The notes beneath the pieces are model-generated. The model had not been told where the DNA came from. It saw nothing but the letters and a program-made list of their open reading frames with translations, and searched no databases. From Lachnospiraceae bacterium (GTDB lineage Bacteria; Bacillota; Clostridia; Lachnospirales; Lachnospiraceae), in NCBI GenBank assembly GCA_024696005.1, contig JAILHF010000007.1, positions 62,001 to 126,000 of the forward strand: a stretch of DNA of 64,000 nt, read 5' to 3'. This document shows, one piece after another, positions 16,841 through 25,809 of the stretch. The stretch's first letter is position 1, and every line of letters begins with the position of its first letter. The translations under genes were made by a program, and so were the position numbers.

Positions 16841-19138
16841 TTATTTTTGGCAGATATCCACGTTCTGTATCATGACTGCTTTCGAAGCCCGCCGGAAACG
16901 CTGTACCAGGGGGGACGCCTCCCCGTAATAAGCATCCGCGCAGCTGACGATCCTCTCGTCCCCGCTTTCCTCATCCGCTATCCCCAGACCCTCATTTTCA
17001 AAGCGCCTGCGAAGTTCCTCATATTGCTTCATGAGCGCGGGATCGTTCTCCGCCAGCTGCTCCCCAAAGTCCTTCGGGGTCCGCCAGACCGTCATGAGCT
17101 CTTCCCTGCTGTTTTCGAGGAGATCCAGTACTTCCCTCAGCTTCCTTATGCTCTTCTCCCCGTATTCGATCATCGTGCCGATGCCCGTATAGAGCAGCAG
17201 GATCTTTTTCCTGCCCCCGTCTTCTTTCAGCGCGAGCTCCTTCCAGCTTTCGGGCAGCTCAGCCGCCTTCGGAACGCCGTCATTCTCCGTCTCACGGGCC
17301 TTGAGCTTCCGTTCCCAGATCCCGCGGGTATCTTCCCCGGCAAATTCGCAGAGCTTATCCACATAGATCGCCTTGAGCGCCTCCGATCTGACATGGATCA
17401 CGTCGGCATAACAGAACGCCGGTGCCGTAACATAGTGATCCATGTTTCCGATCGCCCTCTCTTCCCCCTCGGCGATCTCATCCGTTTCAAAAGCCGGAAC
17501 ATAGATCAGGTGATCGGTAACGAAGCGAAGATGAAACGCAAAGCAGCGGTCCGGCAGCGTCCTGACATAATCACACTGGTCATAGGGTTCCTGGATGTAA
17601 ATCTCATCCGGAAGCCGCTTTTCGAAGTCATAATCCGCCGCCGGCATGAAACCCTCCGGCAGAAGATCCCGTTCCGAGATCTCCGCACGCACGGTACCGT
17701 CAAAATTCTTGTGATAATAGGGGGTGTACAATAGAACAACATCCCAGGCATCATCCCGGGCTCTTTTCTCCCAAAAAGGTTTGAGATATTCCCATCCCGA
17801 GGCTCTGCTGACCAGAAAGACCGCCTCTTTTTTGGCAAAGAGTTCCTCTTGCGCCTCCTCACGGATCTCTCCCGCACGCCGCAGGATCTGTTCGATCGCT
17901 GCCGCCGGGTCATCCTCCCCCTCCGAAAAGACGGCTTCATTCGCCCGGTATAGGTCCTCACAGAGCGCTTCGAGCAGCCCTACGGTGCGGGTACCCTCCC
18001 CGTATCGTTCTTCGATCATGGTCCCGACCTGTATTGCGCCGCCCTGCAGCTGGGAAAGCAGCTCCGCGAAAGCATCATGCTCCCCGGCCCCAAGCAAGAG
18101 CGGCAGCTTTCCGGCGATCTTCTCCAGAGTATCCGCGAAATCCGGGGCCCGGTCTCTTGCACGCACAAGCTTCCGTTCCGTTCCGTCCGTGATCAGCTCT
18201 TTCCTGAAATAGGAGGAAAAACGATAGGGCAGCCTTCCGCCGGCCGCTTCCCGGAGCACCAGCTCCTGTTTTCCGTAAGCGGGGTAATCATGCACGCCCC
18301 CCTCCCTCACGATATCGAGATAGGAGCCGTATTCTGTCCGAAGCACCTTGTCATAGGCAGCCGGCGCTGCGATCTCTCCCAACTCAAAGGGCAGCTTCAC
18401 GCTGTGCTGAAACCATTCAAGGCGGTAGTTGTGATCATCGTGATCGACCCAGTAGGGCATCAAAACGACTTCTTTGCAGCCTTCCGGGCCGAACTGCGAA
18501 GCATAATGATCCGCCAGCTTGTACAGCTGGAACTTCAAGTCTTTTTTCCGATCCAGTTTTTTCCCGCTGATCTCCTCGATCCGGTCAAGAAGCTCCGCAA
18601 CCTCCTTCCCGAACTTGCCTTCGTGCCCCACGAAGCCGGCAACATTCAGGATGTTCTTTACCAGGATCTTCCGTTCCGCTTCTTTTTTCGGATCCGGGCT
18701 CACATAATCCAAAGGGAAAATGTCCACGCCGACGGCGAAAGGACAATAATGATATTTACGGTACTTTTCCGGATCCGTGACCGGCAGCGACCTGGCATTG
18801 GTCAGGCGGATCAGCATTTCCCAGAACTCACCCTCCCTGCCGAAACGGATCGCCTGATATCCTTCGGGCAGTTCCTTTTCGGCCAGCTCGTAAAAACGTT
18901 CGTAATCATCGCGGAGCATGCAGATGTCCAGATCGTCATCCCAGGGAACATAGCCCCCATGGCGGACAGCTCCCAGAAGTGTTCCGTTATCCGCAAACCA
19001 GCGGATCCCGTGTCTTTTGCACAGCCGGTCGACCTCTTCGAGCGCTTCCAGCTGCGCAGCCCAGAAGGTCTTCATCAAAGAACTGACGTAGAAACCTTCC
19101 CGTACTTCATCATTAAAATATTCCTCAGGAAATACCAT
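16841..19138 (-). CDS. LicD phosphotransferase fused to a CDP-glycerol transferase-like domain
   Basis: Protein of 765 residues. The N-terminal half (about 25-260) is a LicD domain with the diagnostic GAVRHGGYVPWDDDLD and HYCPFAVGVDIFPLDY. This fold moves phosphocholine, or in animal fukutin/FKRP ribitol phosphate, from CDP donors. The C-terminal part (about 440-765: AVFLVSRASGWEYLKPFW, YTPYYHKNFDG, IYIQEPYD, CADAYYGEASPLVQ, KAVMIQNV) resembles a GT-B-like family often found beside LicD in Firmicutes. Where I recall that family having a WRPHP motif, this protein reads WRTPKD, so the His may be lost. No membrane segment is seen. It starts the predicted CDP-polyol gene set. Confidence 0.78.
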   Translation of the reverse strand: MVFPEEYFNDEVREGFYVSSLMKTFWAAQLEALEEVDRLCKRHGIRWFADNGTLLGAVRHGGYVPWDDDLDICMLRDDYERFYELAEKELPEGYQAIRFGREGEFWEMLIRLTNARSLPVTDPEKYRKYHYCPFAVGVDIFPLDYVSPDPKKEAERKILVKNILNVAGFVGHEGKFGKEVAELLDRIEEISGKKLDRKKDLKFQLYKLADHYASQFGPEGCKEVVLMPYWVDHDDHNYRLEWFQHSVKLPFELGEIAAPAAYDKVLRTEYGSYLDIVREGGVHDYPAYGKQELVLREAAGGRLPYRFSSYFRKELITDGTERKLVRARDRAPDFADTLEKIAGKLPLLLGAGEHDAFAELLSQLQGGAIQVGTMIEERYGEGTRTVGLLEALCEDLYRANEAVFSEGEDDPAAAIEQILRRAGEIREEAQEELFAKKEAVFLVSRASGWEYLKPFWEKRARDDAWDVVLLYTPYYHKNFDGTVRAEISERDLLPEGFMPAADYDFEKRLPDEIYIQEPYDQCDYVRTLPDRCFAFHLRFVTDHLIYVPAFETDEIAEGEERAIGNMDHYVTAPAFCYADVIHVRSEALKAIYVDKLCEFAGEDTRGIWERKLKARETENDGVPKAAELPESWKELALKEDGGRKKILLLYTGIGTMIEYGEKSIRKLREVLDLLENSREELMTVWRTPKDFGEQLAENDPALMKQYEELRRRFENEGLGIADEESGDERIVSCADAYYGEASPLVQRFRRASKAVMIQNVDICQK

Positions 19139-19179
19139 TCCTCTTCTCTGCCCTTCCGGCCCGGCGAATCAGGCCCGGG

Positions 19180-19488
19180 TCAAAATCCTTCTGCTTTGTA
19201 CGGCATTCCCACCTTGTCTTCCATGGGAAGGATCGCCCCGTGGCGCACGCGGTAGACCTCGCCTCCTGTCAGGCGCACGCCTGTCTTCGCTTCTGCCAGG
19301 GCTTTTTCAAGTTCCTTTACAAATTCCTCGTACTGATCCGACTTCATCGGGAGCAGGTAATCATGCATCCTGTGCTCGGTCGAGAGTACGGCAAAATTGT
19401 TCCGGTTATAGCGCACCCCGTACACCGTCAGGATCTCGGGATGGATCTCTCCCGAAAGCGCCTCTATACAGTTAAACGAAAGGAACAT
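19180..19488 (-). CDS. Small protein of unknown function
   Basis: Protein of 102 residues that I do not recognise. It has a strong ribosome binding site (GAGGAGGAGACT before ATG). It begins MFLSFNCIEALSG, contains a central acidic helix (DQYEEFVKELEKALAEAKTG) and ends in a short beta-rich part (GGEVYRVRHGAILPMEDKVG). There is no signal or membrane segment. It is in the same orientation between the response regulator and the LicD gene, with gaps of 56 and 41 bp, so it may be co-transcribed with either. Confidence 0.65.
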   Translation of the reverse strand: MFLSFNCIEALSGEIHPEILTVYGVRYNRNNFAVLSTEHRMHDYLLPMKSDQYEEFVKELEKALAEAKTGVRLTGGEVYRVRHGAILPMEDKVGMPYKAEGF

Positions 19489-19544
19489 AGTCTCCTCCTC
19501 TCCCGCGGGTATCAGGACATGCAGCCGGTCCGCCGCCTTCCCGT

Positions 19545-20312
19545 CTACAGTTTCTGTTGCTTTTTTTTTACAAAGAATTCCTCAATGCTCTCCAGCCACT
19601 CCTCGGGCGGCATGGACTTGAGCAGATATTTCTCGGGATGCAGCGGGACGGTGCTCATGACAGAGGCACGGTCGTTCTTTCCCGTCAGAAACATCACGGG
19701 GATCTCGCTGGTCGCGGCTTCGCTCCTCATCATCTCCAGGACCTTTGCCCCGCTGATGACCGGCATTTCATAGTCCAAAAGGACCAGATCCACGCTTTCC
19801 TTCGATAAAAGCGAGATGGCATTCATGCCGGAACCGGCCAAAAACACGCGGTACTTCGTCCCGAGCAGGTTCTTCATCATTTTCAGCATCGTGGGATCGT
19901 CATCCACGATCAGGATCCTTTTCTTTCCGTCGGTCTGGCTTTCCAGATACACCGCCATATCCAGCTCCGTAGCCAGATCCTTGACATTGAGTGGCCTGAG
20001 AAAGCTCTTCGTGAACAGATGCTCCGGGATCAGCTGGGAGATCTGCTCCAGCTCCTCCCGGTTTCCGATCGGGAAAAAGACATGTTCCTTTTCACCGATC
20101 CTGTCCCTGATATAGTGAAGCGTTTTCTGTATGCCGACAGGGATCCCGTCGAGAAAGAGCACCCAGATATGCGGTTCGTCCTCCACATGGCTGATCACGT
20201 TCAGATCCGGCTGAACCGCACGCACCTCATAACCTTCCCGTTCCAGGCCGTTGATGATGCCGTTCACCATGAAGCTCTTCGTATCGCCGATCAGCAGTAT
20301 CCTCTTATCCAT
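19545..20312 (-). CDS. Response regulator with a degenerate first and intact second receiver domain
   Basis: Protein of 255 residues. The C-terminal receiver (about 130-250) has the acidic pocket LIVDDDP, the phospho-acceptor Asp in LVLLDYEMPVISG (about residue 179), a switch Thr in VMFLTGK and the Lys in KYLLKSMPP. The first 120 residues look like another receiver that has lost its acidic residues (RILLIGDTKSF, VLFLDGIPV). There is no DNA-binding output, so it probably acts by protein contact or as a phosphate sink. It overlaps the histidine kinase gene by 8 bp, so the two are likely partners. Confidence 0.85.
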   Translation of the reverse strand: MDKRILLIGDTKSFMVNGIINGLEREGYEVRAVQPDLNVISHVEDEPHIWVLFLDGIPVGIQKTLHYIRDRIGEKEHVFFPIGNREELEQISQLIPEHLFTKSFLRPLNVKDLATELDMAVYLESQTDGKKRILIVDDDPTMLKMMKNLLGTKYRVFLAGSGMNAISLLSKESVDLVLLDYEMPVISGAKVLEMMRSEAATSEIPVMFLTGKNDRASVMSTVPLHPEKYLLKSMPPEEWLESIEEFFVKKKQQKL

Positions 20313-23250
20313 TCATTCCTCCGCGCAGCAAAGCCAGTGCTCCGTCACGATCCAGCCTGGCCGTCAACTCTTTGAGTTTATTATACCTTGTTTTCTCCGT
20401 TTGTGGAATAGAAAATGCGGATAACATCTTCAAAACATCCTCCGCGCTGTCATAATCAAAGGCCTCCAGAAAATCTCCCAGCGCCTGGTACGCCTCTTTC
20501 AGCCTGTCCTCCGCGATCTCTTCCTTGCCTTCCTCCGTTTCTTCCTGTTCCAGGAAAGAGAGGATCTGCCCGTATTCCCGGAAACGTTCAAGCAGTCTCG
20601 GCAGTTTCCCCCGGACCACATCGCTCTCTCCGGCATCGCCTGCGGCTTCCAGTTCAGCTGCCATCTGCGAAAGCTCCGTCGCCCCCACGGCGGCAGCGCT
20701 GCTCTTGATGGAATGCGCATGTATCGTCACATCATGCAGATCGCCTTTTTCCATGGAACGTTCGATCTCGTCCGGCGTGGTCAGTGCGGCCAGACGGAAA
20801 TCCTTAAGGGTCTCGATCAGGATCTCTCCCTTCATGCAGCGGGATATGGCCGCCGCATAATCGATCCCTTCGGTATGGCGGATCCGTTCCAGAAGAGGAT
20901 CCTCCGAAGTCTCCTTTTCCCCGTTCTCTTTCTTTGCTTCCGTTCTGCGGCTCTGCTCGTATTCCACGGTGCCGGGAAGGAAGCACTTCTCCGCCGGGAG
21001 GTACTTTAAGAGCATCTCCTCCAGGCGCTGCGGATCCACGGGTTTTGTAAGATAATCCCTAAAGCCCTCGGACAGGAACATCTCCCGCGCGCCCGAGATG
21101 GCATTTGCCGTCAGTGCGACCACCGGAGCGTCCGGATTCCTGCGTTCGGCCATCATCTCCATCAGATGCAGGGCCTCGATGCCGTCCATGACAGGCATGC
21201 GCTGGTCCAGAAAGATCAGGTCGTAATAATTCTTCAGGACCAGATCCAGCATTTCCCTTCCGGATGCGGCCGTATCCACCTGTATCCCCGTTTCCCGCAA
21301 AAGCCCGCGTATCACGGTCAGATTGGTACGCGTATCGTCAACCACCAGGATATGGGCATCCGGCGCCCGGAAGGATTCCCGGTACTTCGCCTCCCGGTCC
21401 CGCTGCTCCCTGCAGTACTCCGCAAAGTCCCCGATGGGCGTACGGTCCACGATCTTCTGCTTCAGTGCAAAGAAAAAGCTGGATCCTCTTCCGTATTCGC
21501 TTTCCACCTCCAGCTTTGAATCCATGAGGTTCAAGAGGTTCGAGGTGATGCTCATCCCCAGCCCCGTTCCTTCGATCGTGCGGTTCCTCTCCTCTTCGAT
21601 GCGCTCAAAGGGTGAGGTCAGCCTCACCAGATCCTCCTGTTTGATCCCGATCCCGGTATCCGTTACACGGACACTCAGGATCAGCTCGTCCTCGCCCCTG
21701 ATCTCGCCGCCGATCTTAAGCCTTACCTTTCCCTGCTGCGTATATTTGACCGCATTGGAGAGAAGGTTCAGGATGCACTGCCGCACCCGGATATCGTCCC
21801 CCCGCAGGCGGCGCGGGATCCCGGGATCCACATCGACGCGGAAATCCAGCCTCTTCGCATCCGCCTTGGGCTTTATCATGCCGGCGGCCTCGTTAAAGAC
21901 GGTGGCCGGCTCGTAATCTTCCTCGATGATCTCGAGCCGTCCCGACTCGATCCTCGAAAAATCCAGGATATCGTTGACGATCCCCAGGAGGGAGCGCCCG
22001 GCATTCCGGATGTCCTTGGCATAGCGCAGGGTATTGCTCTCCTTTGTCTCCCGGATGATCACCTCATCCATGCCGATCACGGCATTGATGGGTGTGCGGA
22101 TCTCGTGGGACATGTGCGAAAGGAAATTGCTCTTGGCATCGGACGCCGCCTTGGCCACACGCAGATCCTCTTCCAGCTGCTGCTCCTGCTCGATCCGCTC
22201 GATATAGCGGTTCACTTCATCGATCATGTCGGACATGGAATGGTAAAGCGTTTCCAGTTCATCCCCGGTCTTCACCTCCAGCGCCTCGATATACGCCTGG
22301 GCTTCCCCGCGGATATCGCCCCCATGCCGCGCAAACTCCTGCATTCCGCGGGTCATGCGGCGGATCGGGCTGATCACCTTGTTGTTCATGATGAAATTCA
22401 CGGCCACGACGATGGGCACGCTTTCCACAAACACGCACAGATTGACCTTGATCAGGAAGTTCAGCTGCTGCATCGGCTCCGGCGAAAGGCCCGGAAGAAG
22501 GGCAAAGATGAACACCGCAAGGCCGAAGCCCACCAGGATCGCCTCCAGGATCATATAACGCCCGATGCGCCGCCCCAGAACGGAGGGCCCCCTTTCCAAA
22601 AAGCCCATTCCATTGGGTTTGTCTCGGAATTCATTGTGGTACGGCCCGGGCGGAAAATGACGGAGCAGGCCCCGCGGCGCAAAGCGGAAAAAGAGATAGA
22701 CCGAGAGGATCGCCAGAATGCGTTCGGGCAGTGTGATCAGGAGAACAACGGGAAGCAGGCTGATCTGCCACGAATCGAAGGGCAGATCCCCTGCCAGTTC
22801 CAGAAGCACAAATGCAAGCCCTCCCTGCGCGAGCGTGGACAATACGATCACCGGGATGCTCCCGGGCAGGCTTCTGTGCTTTCCCGATCCCACATAAAAG
22901 TTTATGGTAAAAAGCGATAAAAGCTGGTAACTCAGGATATAGAGGCGGTCCATGCACAGAAACATCCCCACCAGTTCGATGACCAGAAAGCACATGACCC
23001 CCGTCGGGAATTTATAGACCGCTGCCACAAAACCCAGAAAGGTCGTGCTGAACAGGCAAAAGATCAGAGTCGCCGTGACGGGGTTCTGCATGAGCGCCAT
23101 GCGGTTCATGATCGTGATGTAAGCGATCCCCGTCACGATCGTAAAAAACAGGATGTTGATCAGTATGCCAAGGCCGACACCCCCGAGAGGGCCGCCGATC
23201 CCGGCGCTTTGAGGCCCTTCGCCCCTTTTGAACTCTTCTTCTCCGGGCAT
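20305..23250 (-). CDS. Hybrid sensor histidine kinase with receiver and HPt domains
   Basis: Membrane protein of 981 residues. About eight hydrophobic segments (residues 1-290) form the sensor region. A HAMP-like stretch (VISPIRRMTRGMQEFARHGG) and a coiled coil follow. HisKA has the phospho-His in LSHMSHEIRTPINAVIG (about 380). HATPase has the N box CILNLLSNAVKYT, VTDTGIGI and GTGLGMSI. A receiver has ILVVDD and the phospho-Asp in IFLDQRMPVMDG (about 683). An HPt domain has HAHSIKSSAAAVG (about 843). All phosphorelay residues are present. It lies between an HD-GYP gene (11 bp gap) and a response regulator gene (8 bp overlap), so it likely links a signal to that operon. Confidence 0.93.
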   Translation of the reverse strand: MPGEEEFKRGEGPQSAGIGGPLGGVGLGILINILFFTIVTGIAYITIMNRMALMQNPVTATLIFCLFSTTFLGFVAAVYKFPTGVMCFLVIELVGMFLCMDRLYILSYQLLSLFTINFYVGSGKHRSLPGSIPVIVLSTLAQGGLAFVLLELAGDLPFDSWQISLLPVVLLITLPERILAILSVYLFFRFAPRGLLRHFPPGPYHNEFRDKPNGMGFLERGPSVLGRRIGRYMILEAILVGFGLAVFIFALLPGLSPEPMQQLNFLIKVNLCVFVESVPIVVAVNFIMNNKVISPIRRMTRGMQEFARHGGDIRGEAQAYIEALEVKTGDELETLYHSMSDMIDEVNRYIERIEQEQQLEEDLRVAKAASDAKSNFLSHMSHEIRTPINAVIGMDEVIIRETKESNTLRYAKDIRNAGRSLLGIVNDILDFSRIESGRLEIIEEDYEPATVFNEAAGMIKPKADAKRLDFRVDVDPGIPRRLRGDDIRVRQCILNLLSNAVKYTQQGKVRLKIGGEIRGEDELILSVRVTDTGIGIKQEDLVRLTSPFERIEEERNRTIEGTGLGMSITSNLLNLMDSKLEVESEYGRGSSFFFALKQKIVDRTPIGDFAEYCREQRDREAKYRESFRAPDAHILVVDDTRTNLTVIRGLLRETGIQVDTAASGREMLDLVLKNYYDLIFLDQRMPVMDGIEALHLMEMMAERRNPDAPVVALTANAISGAREMFLSEGFRDYLTKPVDPQRLEEMLLKYLPAEKCFLPGTVEYEQSRRTEAKKENGEKETSEDPLLERIRHTEGIDYAAAISRCMKGEILIETLKDFRLAALTTPDEIERSMEKGDLHDVTIHAHSIKSSAAAVGATELSQMAAELEAAGDAGESDVVRGKLPRLLERFREYGQILSFLEQEETEEGKEEIAEDRLKEAYQALGDFLEAFDYDSAEDVLKMLSAFSIPQTEKTRYNKLKELTARLDRDGALALLRGGMNG

Positions 23251-23261
23251 GCTCCGTCTCC

Positions 23262-25472
23262 TCAGTTAATGCGGCTGAGATCTGCCGAATCATGACGGAT
23301 CTCAACGTCCTTCCGGTCACACATACGATAAAACTCATCCAGGATGCGTTTGACGACCTTTCCCGTCTGTTCCTCGTTCAGGTTCATCAAAAGCACCACA
23401 CGCTGCATGCTGCTGTACCTCGTGCTGGCATCCACGTTGCGGATGGAATCACGGATGGCCGTTTCCAGCATTCCCATGATCACATCGCGGTCCTCATTTG
23501 CAAGCGTCACCCCCTCCGCTTCGTGCACCGTAAAGAGGATGATCCGAACCTTCTGCTTGTTGCGCTCGGCCAGATTGCTGATAAAATCATAAACCTTCGA
23601 AAACTGGGGATATGCCACGTTCATGCCGCCCCTCGGTTTTTCCCTGTCCCGCAGGTTGCTCACCAGCTGGCGCAGATCCACGGATTCCGCGGCCTTTCCG
23701 TTTTCCTCGTCATCCTCCGGACGATGGCAGTAATAGCAGCCTTTTCCGCACTGCTTCGCCACATACAGCGCCCGGCTCGCGTTCTCATATACCGCCATCA
23801 GTTTGTCCTTTTCAGAAACCACCAGCGTGCTCCCGATGCAGGCGGACAGCTTTCCGAAGCTCTCTTCCGAAGCCGCCTTTTCCCGGATGGATCCGATCAG
23901 ACGGCCGTCCAGCTTTTCGGCCTCCTCCGCCGTTTCGATCCCGGGGGTATAGAAGACGAACTCATCCGCGCCGAAGCGGGAAACGTAAGCGATCTCCGAC
24001 AGTCCGAGGATCAGATCCGCGACCGCCTTCAGATACGCATCCCCCAGAACGATGCCTTCCCTTTCGTTCAGCCTGCGAAAACCGTCCAGGTCGACGATGT
24101 GCAGTGATCCGCTCCCGTGTTCCGCGATCCGTTCCTGGATGACGCTCTTTCCCTGGCTGCGGCAGAAGGTACCGGTCAGTTCATCGATCTGCATGTCCTC
24201 CACCGCCACTTCTTCGGCCTTTCCGATGATGCGGGCAAGGATGCGGGCCGCCCGGCTCACCTCTTCGTTTTCCTCCGTGCTGACATCGGGAAGACGGTTT
24301 TCCACGATGAGGCTGATCATCGCCTTCCCCGCATCCGGATCAAACTGCGTCCGCAGGCCTTTCCGCAATTCCTCCAGCACACGCTCGGGGGAAAGATGCC
24401 TGCGGTAAACCCGGTTGCTGCGCATGGCGTCGTAAGCTTCGGCCACGGCGATGATGCGCGCGACCTCCGGGATCTCTTCCCCCTTCAGCCCTTCCGGATA
24501 ACCGCTCCCGTCATAACGCTCGTGATGATATTTCGCACCCGCATCCATGCCGTCGCTGAGCATGATGTCCTTCAGGATCTCGCCTCCGATCGTGGTGTGA
24601 GCCTTTATGAGACGGAACTCCGCCTCCGTGAGCGGCCTGGCCTTGTTCAGCACGCTGTCCGGCACGCCGATATTTCCGATATCGTGCAAAAGTCCGGTCA
24701 GGCGGATCTCCCTCAGTTCCTCCTCATCCTCATGTCCCAGCTCACGGGCGATGGCCACGGCGTACTCCGCAACGCGCCAGCTGTGGCCCACGGTATATTC
24801 GTCCTTCCCGTCTATGGCATTGGCGATGGTCTGCATGGTCTGCATGGCCATTTCATGCAGCTGGGCGTTCTTCTGCTCCAGCTCATCCGCGTATTCGCCC
24901 AGCTGGCCGTTGATCCGGTCCAGCTCCGCCGCCTGTCCGCGGATCGTAGCATTGCGTTCCTCACTCTTCCGGTAGATCTTGTCGTAGATACGCGCTGCCA
25001 GCCAGGACCCCAGAAAGCACAGGCCGATCAAACTCAGCTGTATCCTGTGCTCCTTTGCCTTCAGCAGCATGCCGTTCTGGGACCAGAGCAGCAGAACGAT
25101 CAGGTTGAACAGAACGGCCAGCATGCCCGAGGCCAGGATCAGCCCCGGATCGTGATAAAGCACCAGCAGGGAAAGCATCGGCAGGATATAAACAAAGACC
25201 AGTACCGTGGAACCGGTCAGCATGACGAAGCCGTACATGACAAAATAGCCGCCCACGAAAAAATAACGCAGCAGCGGATTTTCCGGATTTCGCAGATAGG
25301 TGATCAGAACAAGGAAAAACGGGACGATGGTGATGGCAACAAAACCGTAAAGATAAGCGGCCGCCAGCCCTCCTATCATTACTTCCCAGACGTAATTCAC
25401 CAGAAGCACCGATCCGATCAAAAGCCAGCCAAAGACCAGACAGCGGTTGATCCTCTTAATCTCCGATATCAT
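23262..25472 (-). CDS. Membrane HD-GYP protein with a GADEF diguanylate-cyclase-like domain
   Basis: Protein of 736 residues: six hydrophobic segments (about 10-185), a coiled coil, then HD-GYP (about 215-380) with LLHDIGNIGVPD, KAHTTIGG, HHERYDGSGYPEGLKG and ARIIAVAEAYDAM. The usual VADxYDA reads VAEAYDA, replacing a metal-ligand Asp with Glu, and the usual GKIG reads GNIG. A GGDEF-type domain follows (about 430-560), with VDLDGFRRLN but SRFGADEF in place of GGDEF. About 150 further residues are unassigned. It is probably a c-di-GMP phosphodiesterase with a binding or weak cyclase domain. I prefer the ATG at 25472 (GAGGA upstream) to 25496, which the promoter would leave almost without a leader. 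Confidence 0.88.
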   Translation of the reverse strand: MISEIKRINRCLVFGWLLIGSVLLVNYVWEVMIGGLAAAYLYGFVAITIVPFFLVLITYLRNPENPLLRYFFVGGYFVMYGFVMLTGSTVLVFVYILPMLSLLVLYHDPGLILASGMLAVLFNLIVLLLWSQNGMLLKAKEHRIQLSLIGLCFLGSWLAARIYDKIYRKSEERNATIRGQAAELDRINGQLGEYADELEQKNAQLHEMAMQTMQTIANAIDGKDEYTVGHSWRVAEYAVAIARELGHEDEEELREIRLTGLLHDIGNIGVPDSVLNKARPLTEAEFRLIKAHTTIGGEILKDIMLSDGMDAGAKYHHERYDGSGYPEGLKGEEIPEVARIIAVAEAYDAMRSNRVYRRHLSPERVLEELRKGLRTQFDPDAGKAMISLIVENRLPDVSTEENEEVSRAARILARIIGKAEEVAVEDMQIDELTGTFCRSQGKSVIQERIAEHGSGSLHIVDLDGFRRLNEREGIVLGDAYLKAVADLILGLSEIAYVSRFGADEFVFYTPGIETAEEAEKLDGRLIGSIREKAASEESFGKLSACIGSTLVVSEKDKLMAVYENASRALYVAKQCGKGCYYCHRPEDDEENGKAAESVDLRQLVSNLRDREKPRGGMNVAYPQFSKVYDFISNLAERNKQKVRIILFTVHEAEGVTLANEDRDVIMGMLETAIRDSIRNVDASTRYSSMQRVVLLMNLNEEQTGKVVKRILDEFYRMCDRKDVEIRHDSADLSRIN

Positions 25473-25508
25473 CCCAGGGTCCTCAAAAAACGTCATTTTA
25501 CCTCATAG

Positions 25509-25538
25509 ATTATACCATAAAGCAGGAATGACTGGCAA
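25509..25538 (-). promoter_or_regulatory. Sigma-A promoter of the HD-GYP/histidine kinase operon
   Basis: Minus strand TTGCCA (25533-25538), an 18-base spacer and TATAAT (25509-25514). Transcription would start near 25502 and read through the HD-GYP, kinase and response regulator genes, possibly on into the LicD set. Confidence 0.75.
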
Positions 25539-25553
25539 GATTTCGGATTCTTC

Positions 25554-25582
25554 TTGCATTTTTCGGATTCATCCGCTATAAT
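25554..25582 (+). promoter_or_regulatory. Sigma-A promoter of the serine tRNA gene
   Basis: TTGCAT (25554-25559), exactly 17 bases, then TATAAT (25577-25582). The tRNA begins 26 bp downstream. Confidence 0.85.
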
Positions 25583-25607
25583 TCCTATGTTTGGCATTTT
25601 ATATGAT

Positions 25608-25695
25608 GCAGAGGTACTCAAGTGGTCCAAGAGGGAGCACTCGAAATGCTTTAGGCCGGGTGACCGGTGCGTGGGTTCGAATCCCACCCTCTGCG
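25608..25695 (+). tRNA. tRNA-Ser (anticodon CGA)
   Basis: 88-nt class II tRNA. The acceptor stem GCAGAGG pairs with CCTCTGC, with discriminator G and no encoded CCA. The anticodon arm is GAGCA-CTCGAAA-TGCTT, giving anticodon CGA for UCG codons. A long variable arm (GGCCGGGTGACCGGT) and a T arm GTGGG-TTCGAAT-CCCAC complete the serine-type fold. It has its own promoter and terminator. Confidence 0.97.
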
Positions 25696-25703
25696 TAAAA
25701 AAG

Positions 25704-25731
25704 GACAGAGGCACACGCCTCTGTCTTTTTT
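25704..25731 (+). terminator. Intrinsic terminator of the tRNA gene
   Basis: Stem GACAGAGGC/GCCTCTGTC with an ACAC loop, followed by six T. The remaining 78 bp up to the SDR stop show no feature I can name. Confidence 0.93.
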
Positions 25732-25809
25732 ATGTAACACGGTGACGATCCTTTTGATTGGGGGGGTAGATTAAGACCGCAACCTGTTGACACCTCTTTC
25801 AGCGGGCGT

